Shown here: in pieces, positions 50,801 through 63,400 of the stretch
Numbering within the stretch: position 1 is the first letter of the stretch
How the letters are laid out: every line of letters begins with the position of its first letter
Assembly (NCBI GenBank): GCA_026168455.1
Contig: CM047427.1
Span: 17,435,201-17,499,200 of the forward strand
Reading direction: 5' to 3'
DNA length: 64,000 nt
Source of the DNA: Theocolax elegans
Lineage: Eukaryota; Arthropoda; Insecta; Hymenoptera; Cerocephalidae
Translations under genes and position numbers: made by a program
The notes under the pieces: generated by a model
What the model was told of the DNA's origin: nothing
The model's database searches: none
What the model saw: only the letters and a program-made list of their open reading frames with translations

Positions 50801-53800
50801 ATTACAAATTGCTACGTTAAATTAGAACGGTTTAACGATACCATGCGACACTTGACACAAGTTAGAATAATGGTTACATATATGTATATATTATTTAACA
50901 GCTAAAATATGTAATAACGTATGAGCAGGGTGTAAACAACAATAGGTTGGGGATACAATGACAAATATAGTAATATATATATATAGAAATAACAGAGATA
51001 CAGTTGAACAGAGAAACGAACGGACAGATATAGACAGAAAGTGACACATCTATATGGCTTACCAGACAATGGTGAGTAAGGGTTACGAGAGTTCAAAATT
51101 CTGTCCGTCTGTCCGTTCCCAATCTGTGTAACAATTTTCATCGGAGAGCTTGTTTTTTTTTTTTGTTCTTTCGTATTTTTTTTTCCTTTCGGAAAGCAAT
51201 TTAATCATTCCCCTGGGAATCGAATGTCATTGGCAACAGACAGACAGTTTTGATGTACAGGCAATTGGAATATTTGCGTTTAATTGTAATTAATCATACG
51301 GCATTGTTCCTTACCAGTGTTTTGTAAGAAAATGTTATGTATATACTTGTAGAAAAATAATCGCTTATAATTATCGCATTCAAATGCATTAAACGTTCGT
51401 GTGCAATTAAAAAATGATTCGCATCTAAATTATTAACAACAAGGTATACTTTACTTATCGTTTATCGTAAACTCGTTGTAAAAAGAATAATTCGAGGGAA
51501 AGAAAAGTTGCGGGAAATAAAATGAAAATGATGAAGGAAGTTTTGATAGCACGCGACAGAATAAACTGTTTCGTTCGTCCGAGGGATCAAGAAGTAAACA
51601 CGACTAAAAGAATTAGTATCTAATCCTCGACAAGTGTAAAAAGAGGAAAAAAAAGAAAAATAAGGGGGAGAGAGAGAGAGAGAGTGGGCGCTATAGAGTG
51701 TCTTGGACTTTCCGATAAAGGCTTAGCCTACCCCGGGTGGTAGCGCACGTCTAATCCTCCCAGCATCCTCCCCTGCGGTTACGTAAGCGAAATCGCCATT
51801 TCCCGTAATGCGTTCTTCTCTCCGTTCCCAAGCAACTCATTTCCTTATCAGCCTTCGCGGTTTTCTACTCGGAGTCAAAGTATGCACGAGCTAGGGGTGG
51901 CAAACTAACGAGCGAACGTATACACACTTGTCAGGCTGCGCCTCTAAGGAACGATAGCATCGCGCCAACAATCGTGCACACACAGCTGCAGCCGTCTAAA
52001 CGAGCAGAGACAGAGAGTAACAGCGAACAAAAAATAGAGACAGACAGAGATTTTATTTTGTGCACTATGAAAGATAAATTATTGAAGTTGACCGGACACG
52101 TTCGTTATGCGCTACTCTTATATCGCGATCCCGTAAATCTACACAATATTTGGAAACGAGAATACTTTTACGATAGCTTGTGCTATTCGACAATCATTTA
52201 ATTAACGTTTTCCGTTCAATAATTATACTTTCGATGCACGTGTGTGTGTGTGGTTGTGTATGTGGTTGTGTGGGTGTGTGCGTGGGTGTGATTGCATGTT
52301 TGCGTGGTCGAGCAAGTGAAAGAAAGAAAAAAGAATTAGAGGATTGCAACATCGACCTACGGGTGATGGGTGGCGTTTTCGTGGGAGACTTTCCGTCGTG
52401 ATCGTGATCTCGTCGTGGGCTACTAGACCAAGAAGGAGCTTGACCACCGTCGACGCCTCGCTGGACCAGAACACGGCCGCGTCACGACGAGCCACTTTCG
52501 GCTTGTTCCGGGCAGCCTTTTTTTACAGACAGAGAGCGTAACACGCCAAGATTATACGTGATTTAGTAACTCTCGTTGCAACTTTTTCGGTACCCTGGAT
52601 TATCTCTCGGATTCATGAATCGTTCCTTAATTCTTTCGTTCAACATTCATTGTCTCGATCAATCAATTGATGCATTTACGAATTTTCTTAATTAATTTTG
52701 TTCTTTGTATTACATTTATATTTATATACGTAACGTTAAAAAAGAAACGATTCATAACAAATAATCATTCATTTTATTTATTAATATCTGACCATAGTAT
52801 TTCAAGTGATATCAACTTAATTTGGTCAGGCGATGGGTACGGGACGCATCCCTGTTTAAAAAAAATAATGTATGTATATACTTAATATTAATAATTGATC
52901 GATCCCTTGATTTAAAAATAATCATTAAAATATTTGCCGAAAAATTCCTTGCCAAATGTACATACGTATGTATAAAAGTATCGTACAACCAATCAATTCT
53001 ACATGGAAGAGAAATTGGAGCGACAGAAAATGATAAAATTTATACGTAAATGTATAGTTATGTCTTTTAATTACACGTAATACATTGTGAGTAAACATAA
53101 ACATTATTATAAATGTATAAAATGTATTATTAATATTATTATTAACATAAAACAAGCATTCTAAATACCTTTGAAATATATATGTGCAAAAGCTACAATA
53201 TCAGTGTTTCCTTTAATTTCGTATAAAATAAAAAATTTGGTTGTAACAATTGGTAACATGGTAAAAATATTTAAAAACAAATAATTAACGTAATCTTATA
53301 CATGTTATTAGGTAAGAAAAATTAGAAAAAATACAACGCGATAAACGTTTACCTTATTAAAAATCTAAGTATATAGAATATCCACATAAAAGTATGTATA
53401 ACAGTGATGAAAAAAGTCCAAGATGATATTCTGTTGGCATATATTATATACATATATAAGTAACAGCGAAATAGTATATATTTATATACATACATATAGG
53501 CAATGGAAAGGTTTACAAAACACACGGGCATCGTGTAATAAACATAGTCAAAGCGCGACAAAGAGACAAGCTTTTACAAGGGCTTCTATTAAAGTATTCT
53601 TTGTATGCAACGAGGGTGTTTAAGCGAGTAGTCGTAATAGTGTCGTGCTTCGACTACGAAGTCGTATATATAAATATATATATGTAGAAAGAGATGTATA
53701 GAGAGTGAGAGAGAGAAAAAGAGAAGTAGGATCAAGAGGTGGGGAGAGGGGAGAGGGAGGAGAGGGACAATATCAATGTACAAGTATAAAAATGGACGTT

Positions 53801-56800
53801 TAAAGAGACCTCGGGCATCGTGCACATTTTCTTTCCTCGATATTACATCGACCGTGGGTATCAACATTCACATTAGGAAAAATATATATATTCTTATCTT
53901 TATCTTTCCTTAACTTTATCTTTTTTTCCAAAATAATCAAATTGTATTTCAAAAAAATCCAAGCCACTCGGTTCAAACAATACTTTTCCTTTAGTGAAGT
54001 GCTTAAGGTGATGAGAAAAAGCTTTGATTGTTAGCTAATTAATTAAATTAATCGTACACGTCTTATAACGTAATGACATTAATTATGTAACAGCGCATAT
54101 TTCTCATCTCTTTGCATTTGTATACGAACGGGGTTTTTTTCATATATATATATAAAACAACAACGCGTGTATATAAATATATAAACACATAGCCGAGTGT
54201 GTATGACTATATATATATATAACTGTAAATATACGTACATTTATATATATATAAAGAGAGAGACAGAGAGGTATATGCAAATATCGATAGATACATAGAT
54301 AATATAGATATATATATAGATATAGATATAGAGGTGATAACATCATAACCAGTCACAAAAGTACCTTATAGTTGACTTAGCGAGCTTCTCTCTATGCTCA
54401 GGCTCAGACTGAAACAGAGATTACGCGTGATTCACGATATTAGTCACTTTTTCCTCGTCGTTCTCAACTATACTTTATTTATTTTTTATTATTATTTTTT
54501 TTTACTTCCTTCAACTTGTTTGGAGCGAACCATAAAAAAAATATATATGACATATCTAAGATGAAGCGTGTTAAAAAAAAATTAAAAGAATCTTTTTCTT
54601 TTGGGTATGGTTTGGTATAAAGCATCCAGACAGCAAGTGCACACACAGTGATGTAATCTAATCTAACATCTGCTAAAAATCCGTTTCGCAGCGTAATTTG
54701 AGGATGATGTTCATGGAAAAATAATCACGTTACATTACTTGAGTTACAATTCATATATATATGCTATGATAATTTCTGATCGATTATAATATCTGCGATG
54801 AAAAAAATAGAGTTAAAGATAATTTTACACGTTTGTTAAATTATTTCTATTTTGTAAATGTATTTAAGGTCCGATGATCAGAAATAGATCATGGTGATCA
54901 AACAAAGTGATGAATCAATGCGATCGATATCTTTTTCCACGTAACATTATCGCTTCTTGAATCAGCAAACAGGGCTCGGGCGAATTTGTGAGTACTTTGT
55001 AACTACTTACTTACATGAATGCCTGGGTGAGCTCAGAATGGGTCTATCGCACACTGGACAATTATTAGAAAACAAACAATATCAGTGGGCATAAAAAACC
55101 CTAGGCCACATTGATGTTAATTTGGTCAGTCAGTAATACTATTTGTTAATTATATTATATCAATAAATTAGTGAGCGTACATGTTACATTCAATAGCAAT
55201 ATATTGTTAAATCTTAATTATGAATATAATATTTGCTTTCGAAAAAAAACTCGGATGATATTTAGGTACTGCTGATTTTCTATTACGCAATAAATTACTT
55301 ATTAATTCGAAAGTTCGAAAATTAGCAGTATTGCTGCGGACGAGGTACGATGGAATACAGCGACTAGAATCACGTCGATGGACGCTTAAGATAATCCACA
55401 GAAGTATTCAAACTTACACGTATAGATCGATCCGAACTATCGAGAGTATATTGTTTACGATAAAAGTCATCGGTATGGTATTCGAGTACGATATGAAATA
55501 ATTCGATGAATAAGTGAAAATGGAGAAATGAAAAGAATCCCAGGTATCCGAATTTTCGGGCAAGTGTTCCTAAAACTCACGACAGCTCAATTCTCGATCG
55601 CGTGTTGGTGCGATCAAGTTTTTCGATTATCCTTCCTTATCCGAAGAAACTTGGGCCGTTTCGATTGTTTCGCTTGGTAAGGCCGAGAGAGGAAGAGATA
55701 AATATCTCTCTCTTGCTCTCTCTCTCCCTCTCTCACCCTCCCACTTCGATCGGTGAAATTTCCGTCCGCGAAGCATCCAAGGCATTTGGTTTAATCGAGT
55801 TGACCCGAATTACAAGCGCGCTCGCTCGCGCACGGGTATAATTTTCGCTCCCCAGGATTCGGCATGACACGTCTGGCCGAAGTGATTTGTACTTCGGCAC
55901 ACTTGGCCTCGTTCTTATATACCCGAATTTCTTCTATTTTTTTTATCATCCTGTCCCGAAATAGGAAAACTTATTTATTCGCGGTTGTCTCTCTCGACGT
56001 TTCTCTTCTCTTCGTTCAATTTTTTTTCCGCTGCGGTACTGCACTCTCGAATGCAGGAAGCGAAAATGTATTTTTACGACAAAGTTTACAAATGTGTTTC
56101 AAACTAAGAAGTACAAAAATTGGATAGTTGCCCGCCTGCGCGGGGGGGATGAAAAAAAAGGACGCGAATGGAGGGAAGGAAAATAAAAGAGAAGGAGCAT
56201 ACGTATATATATACGTACTTACGCGTTGCGGTGAATTTTCGGGAATTTCACGGTTTGTTGCCACGAAAATTCTTTCGGCAATGTACATACTTTAATTACA
56301 CGTATTAACGAGTTTTGTAAAATAAAAAAAATTTTTTGTTCCCCAAACTCTTCGATCGCCATCCGATGTCAACTCGTTAGTTTCTACTCAACGGTTTGTA
56401 ACACACACACACACCGAGTAATTCACTATATCTCATTTAGCACAAATGTAACCTCGGTGTAGTAATTTCAAGTTTTGCTTCGTGTCTCGGTAATAAAGAA
56501 TTTTTAAAAAATCAACTCCAGAACTAAGTTTTGTCATTATGATCTAAAAAAGTAACGAAAATGCTGATGTTTCGAATTCCGTGCCAAATACTCTTGGCTA
56601 TGGACTTCAGGAGTGAAACTGAAACATATTTTTTTTTTGTTTCTTAGATTACTATTTTTGAGATTTATAATACCATTTTTTAAACTCGCTCATCTAAATT
56701 ATTGCATCAAGTGAAGTCTGAAATTTCGATGGTTTAGTTAAATCACCTTGTATATTAAAGCAATTAATTATAAATAATGTAAATATTGCTTATTCTGATT

Positions 56801-57657
56801 GATATTCAAACATTAGTTGTTCGAATAATTATAGACTAATTTCTCAAATGTATATTTATCATCTTTCTTTATCTGTCATTTACTTGAAAATTGTTTAGTC
56901 TTCACTATTAAAACGTATAACAGTTATATGATAAATTACATTTAACTACACTTTTTACACAATAATAATGCAAATTATGTTTTGTTTAGTTTAAAATTTA
57001 TTCTCGTTATACATAAATAAAATAACAAATGTTCGACATATATTTATTTGTTTATTATAAAAATTACTGAAATTTAAAAATATTTAAATTTATGACATAA
57101 AAAAATTAAAAGATAAGTACTACGTTTAAAATTACGGTAGAATAATAAATATTCAATTAAAATAGCTGTGAGTGAAGGATCGTGAATAAGATATGAATAT
57201 TTGAAACCCTCATTTCTAATATAACGAGTAATGTTATATCATAAATATAAAAATGAATTGATAAGTATTACAAGACCGAATAACCCGACATCTTTTACGC
57301 AAGCTAATAAAGTACAATATCGAGATAAATCTACGAAAAATCGATATTCGTCAAATCGAACAGCAAAATTAAAAACGAAAATATCCGTAATCCATGAAAT
57401 AGAAAAAAGCGAAATAACACGTTAAACTAGCGTTAAAAATCGAAAATCGACTTTAAATACAAGAGTAGAGAAGTAGAGAAGGCCTAGACTGAGAAAAACA
57501 GGGGATCCTCAACTGTCAATACCGAACCAGTAAACAATCAGCGACATCTGAATGATCGTAAAACGGCGAAGCAAAATATTTGCGATCGCGGGCAACTCTC
57601 CAACTCCCTGTTTTCGTCCCTGAATGAATCCCCAAAGAGAGAAGGAGAGAGATAGAA

Positions 57658-57694
<37 letters not shown>

Positions 57695-60432
57695 AGGGTA
57701 GGGAAAAAATACATCCCGAGATTGCCGTATACGTACCCGTTTGCGAATGCGGCGAATCCATGGAGCGGTGACCACCTGGTGCACCACCGCCCCCGTCCTC
57801 GGGTCTGAGCACTGGAGAGAAGGTAGGAGCGCTCGAGACCGCCGGGGCCTTGTCAGTCTTGTCGTTCCGTATTAACTGGTGTACCGGCGGCGGGCCTATT
57901 CAAATAGTAGTTACTTTTTTAATAATATTTTACATTATACTTACTATTTATTTTACTTTAATTACAAAAAATATGTTTCTGAATGAAAAATTGGGGGAAA
58001 ATGGTATTGTACCTAATACATTTTAAAACCAGAATTAAATATCTCCACATTTAGAAAAATGTTCTATTAAAAAAATTTACACACATATTTATATAACTTT
58101 CACTATAATATGTAGCAAATATTTAAATGTAAATAGTAATTTTTAACACAATTGTTATAAAATATAATAACAATTATATACAAAATAAAATATACAAAAA
58201 ACAATAATTTTTAATAGAACGTTTTTCATAGTCCAACGTTAGTTAACACATTGAAATATCTTAAACACGGAGGAAATAACAACAATGTAAAAGTTGCGAC
58301 GATTTCTTTACAAATAAACTTTTGAGTTTTTAATTATAATAAAAATTAATATCAATTTTGTCAAGACAAAAATGATTATGCGTTGTTTAGTCACAATCTA
58401 TTACTTTTTTTAGTTTGAAATGAATTATATTATAATACGTTAGAATACGTTAGAATATTTTTAAATATTTAATCTAACGATTAAAAGAATACAATCAAAC
58501 TTACTTGAAAGACGAATAGATTATGCCAATACACAACTGACAGTACATTTTTTGTTTCAGTTAAAAGAGTGATATAACTTTTTAATAATTTCAAGCGCGG
58601 GAAATTTGAATTTTCGATTAGCTACGACATCCTCTTAAAAAATAATCAAATTGCTCACGAGAAACATTAATTCGGAATTACTATACTTCATGAAAATAGC
58701 ATTATAGAAAAACCCATCAAAATAAATAAAGATTAAATACAGTATGCGAAAACTAAGAAGTTGAGGTCGGTTCGTAAATAGCTTAGCCTTTGCACGCGTC
58801 GTTAAATAATCTTACGAGCCGAGTCTTCCAAAATGACGGTGTAAATCACAAAATACTTTTGAAATTTCAATAAGGTGAACAACAAAATTAAAATTACGTC
58901 GTTATACTACGTGAAACCGATAGTTAATATTGTTCCTTCAAATCCTCATCGAAAACTGTGGAAATATAATAATAAAATTTAGTATATATATTTATATCAA
59001 CTGCGCGCGGAAGTATCATGTGGTATAACAAATTGCGACATTTAGATTAGCCTTTTCACTACAATTATAGACTATTCGGAATTGTAAACATTATTTAAAA
59101 AGCTTTTATTAGAATATGTATATATGAATATACAATTATGAAAGATTGACCAGAACTAAAAATTGCTTTAATATTGCGCGCTATAATACATTTCAAAGAT
59201 ATAACCGAACTGATAATAAATCATTCTGTTAGAAAAAAGTAAGTCAACGTTTTACCGAATTCCACGTTGATTTATGCGAGGATGAGTAATTTTAAATCGC
59301 ACAACTTGAACTTTGCATTATAATTATTCTGTGCGAGAAAAAAAATATTCAAAATTACAATAATTTAAAGTTTGCCACCGTTCACATTCTTGCTCAACCA
59401 AAAAGTAACAATGAAATTTTTAAAGATTAAACTTTCTTCCACCGTCTTTTTCACTTTCATTAACTACGCGGATAATCATCTACTTAATCCCAAAGAGAGA
59501 GAGGGAGAGAGAGAGAGGGAGAAAGAAAAAAATAGCAGAAAAAGGGAAAAACGGGAAACTTAAATTTATCATAATAAAAAGAGTAGCTCGTTATCGCAGA
59601 CGCTTCCCCTTATAATTACCGTGCAATTAAACCGACCTCTATTTTCCCCACAAAAATAAGTACATTACACTCAGATGGATAAAATAAATAATGTTTCTAA
59701 TTTTATCACAATGTCACCTTAGATATCAATTCAAATAAAAAATATTTATTTTACATTAATGCTGGCGATAACAGTTATTTTAAAATCATTTATAAACATT
59801 TTTTAAGATATCTTGCTATTTCCCCTATAATTAGAATGTCGTATTGGTATATTATTTCGAGGAAAATATTTACTTTAGAAATATCGAATAAATTTACATT
59901 TAAGATAATAAATTACGTATACTAAAAAATTTCTTTATGGGAATATAAAAATGTAATCATTAGATAATCAGAGATATTCGTAGAATAATTTTTAAAAGAC
60001 TTTATAATTCGAATAATCAAAACGTTAGAAGGCATACTGTCACACGCGTGCAAATGAGTCAACTTTCGGATGTTTATTACAAAAATAATTAACCTTATTA
60101 ATAGATTCTAGGCTATAAAAGTGTAGAGATATAACCGTGATTTAATGTACTTATATTTTTAAAATGAACAACAAATAATAATTAATTTATCCAAATAAAT
60201 AAAATATCAAAATTTCCATCGTGCGAGAATCGAGTCCGGATGAAATAACTATCCAGTAAAAGAGAAGAGCGAACACGATAAAGATTGGAACGATGCGGTA
60301 GTGGTTAAGGTACATAAAGATACGTAGATGTAGGGAACCTGTAGAGAAGGTGTGCATAAGCACGTGGTTGTGTAGTTGCACGTTTAGTAAGTAAATCGTG
60401 ATCTAGGCGTGTGGAGCGTACAAGCACACAGT

Positions 60433-60465
<33 letters not shown>

Positions 60466-63400
60466 GTATATATGTAGGGAGACACATATAGGAGTTACAA
60501 CTTACTAAAGCTGGCCGCGGGCTGTCCGTGCTCAGCGGCGGTAGCCGCCGAGGGAGGGGTGTAGCTGCTGCAGTAGTACGGCGGGTGCTCTATTTTGATC
60601 GCGTTTATTTGAGGCTGCATGTCGCTGAGGTCATGCAGTATGGACGCTGAAACACACGGACGCACGTGTTACACATACCCAAGGCTCGTGTTCCCGGACC
60701 CTGACGTCGCTTTACAACCGGCTCTTTTTAACGGGGACTCGGCTCTCGAGCACCATCGCTCACCCCTCTAACGGTGGATTTTCGCGGTTATACCCAAACG
60801 AGACACCGTAACTATTGTCCCATTTCTTCAATACGTTCGTTCGATTAATCACCGATATGCGGCTCCTCTTATTTTACTTTCTCCCTTTTACGATATTTAT
60901 ATATTTTTTTGTTATATATGGATATATGGAATATATACGTCCAAATTAAATAATTTACTTTATATAATAGGATCGTTACTCGCTTCGAGAGTGCGAATAA
61001 ATGCGCGATTAATCTATCCGGGGCACGCGTCTCGTTAAGCTGCGATAAAAGATTTATCGATACCAGTCGACGATTGTTACGCTACGCTATACGTGCTTTT
61101 AATTTCTCGGCCCCTTGACTTTAATTCCGTTCAATTGTTCAAAATTTAATACAGTACTTTTAATATACACCCGCGTCCCACTAAAAATATCATTAATTTT
61201 TTACAATACACACATATATAGTTTTAAAACATTGGCACGTACTTAAAACTTCGTGAAACTTTATACTGACTAAATTATATTTAAATATTCGAAAAAAGAT
61301 GGAAAATAAAATTTCTTAAAAACGAGACATTTTAAAATATGTTACCATTAATATATTTTATATAAATTAGATACATACATATACAGTAAGTCTTTTCAGT
61401 TAAATAAATATATAGATATACTTACTGATTGTGAAAAGCAACCCAATTTGAAAATAAAGTGAATGTGGTAACATATTCCAAAAGTCTTCATTGTTGCGCA
61501 CCATTAGAGTGGGATGCTTTCAAAAGGTAAAAAAAAACCTCCGGTACCTTTCGAAAGCATCCATATCCGGATATTTTTTTGACTCTCGATATTCACGGGA
61601 AAAATTCAAAAATTATAAATGGGACGCAAGAAATAAGGTTGTATTTGAATCATCGGGAGTGGATGACTTTCTTTTACTTACAGACGGTATACAATTTTTT
61701 CGTAAGCTACTTTACTACAATTTTTTTTACTATAAGAGCTCCCTGGTAGAAATTTTATGAATTTTAGTTGTATGTTATGGCTAAAAATACTGTTTGAAAA
61801 ATTATAAATAGTCTCTTTTTACCCATTTATAATAAATGGCTAATTTAGACTTAAAAAATCGTTTTTACTAGAGCATGTTTGGTAAACAAGTTGGCGAATT
61901 CTTCTTGTAAATTGTGAAATTTTATTTTTTATACAAATTTATAAATATGATGATTAATACATTTCGAAATTATTAACTTTGTGTTTGTCAAAATAGAAAA
62001 TGAAATTAAAATTACATTATTATATTTTTATTTCGATTATTTCAATAGTATATATTATGCATTATATACCGCGAAACTTAAATTTAATAAGTAATAAATA
62101 TTTCTCTCTGATTTGACTTTTATTGTTGCAAAAAAAATTTCGGAAATTCGTAATAATTAAACTATATTTCCCGAAACTTGATCCATAAGTATACTATATC
62201 TAGGTAATTGGTATTCATACAGCTAATATATTCATCGTACACTGTATAGCTAACCAAAGTTGAACCAACTTTTCCACCATGAATAATTGATCTTATAACG
62301 AGTTTACATCCACTCCTATGATTAAATAAAGACGAAAATTAAAAAAAAAAAAGAAAAGATAAACATCCGCGCGTTGTATACCGAATCAAAAATTTCGAGC
62401 AGCGCAAGTTATGTGCATGTATGTATATAAGTAAGTAAAACGATCTTAAATGTATGTATATATATATGTATAGAAAGAGAAAGAGAGAAAAAGAGGGAGA
62501 GTTGACAAGTGACGCTCGTCGTACCTTTTGAAAGCATCCAGAGCTCCTTGGAGCTGAAGACGCCAGTCGCGAGGATCGTGTCGTTGCACACGACACCGTT
62601 ATACAATTCGTGGTAACCTGCACCTGAGAACAAATACAATCGATAATCGATAAACGATCGCTTCCGTAGCCGACGTGATAAGATCCGTATATACCTTCGA
62701 GATGTTTGCTCTCTCGCTGTACGCGTACAATCTACCTCAAAAGTAATTTTACCATACCTTTCTTTTTTCACTCTCGTCGATTCAATTGGAAATTAATCTC
62801 AACCTTTTTTTCGATTGTATGCAATTTCCAGATAATTATATATACATTTGTAAGTCAATTAATTATGTCGTACTGTCAGTAACTCGTGAATTTCATAAAA
62901 TTTTTATTTTATATTAAAATAAAATACCAATATGTAGCATATGTGACAACAATTTCATGAACCTATTAATCGCAGCACATCATATTTTCTACAAAACATA
63001 AGCTAATCACTATATACAGTACTAATAGTAAAATATAGTTTAATTTAATAACATGTCATTTATAAGTAACAAACGAATTGCTATATTAAAATTTAAGTAT
63101 TTTCGAGCCGAAATTTTTATAAGATAAATTAAACGAAATGAAAAATGTGAGAAAAAGTTAGAGCTATCCCGAACATTTATTACGTGATAACCTCGATAAT
63201 TAGAGGCATATAAAATGTCCATTAAACCTAAGAACTTAAAATGATAAAACTATATATATACGTATAGACCTCAAATTTAAAAAGTATATTCTTGTCAACG
63301 TAATTTGTAATATAGAATGAAACAACGTTTTTAAAATTATACAAGTATATTCGAACAATTACCTATATGATTATGCAAAGCAAAAAGAGGAATGCACACA

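Noticed and set aside
52223..52495. 90-codon minus-strand frame in a CpG-rich island with possible splice borders
   Set aside because: Its entry phase (0) does not match the phase-1 border of the flanking NfI exons, and no family is recognised.
56016..56288. Minus-strand frame ending at a consensus donor (gtaagtacg near 56,221)
   Set aside because: No good acceptor upstream, and neither phase joins the next NfI exon without a frameshift.
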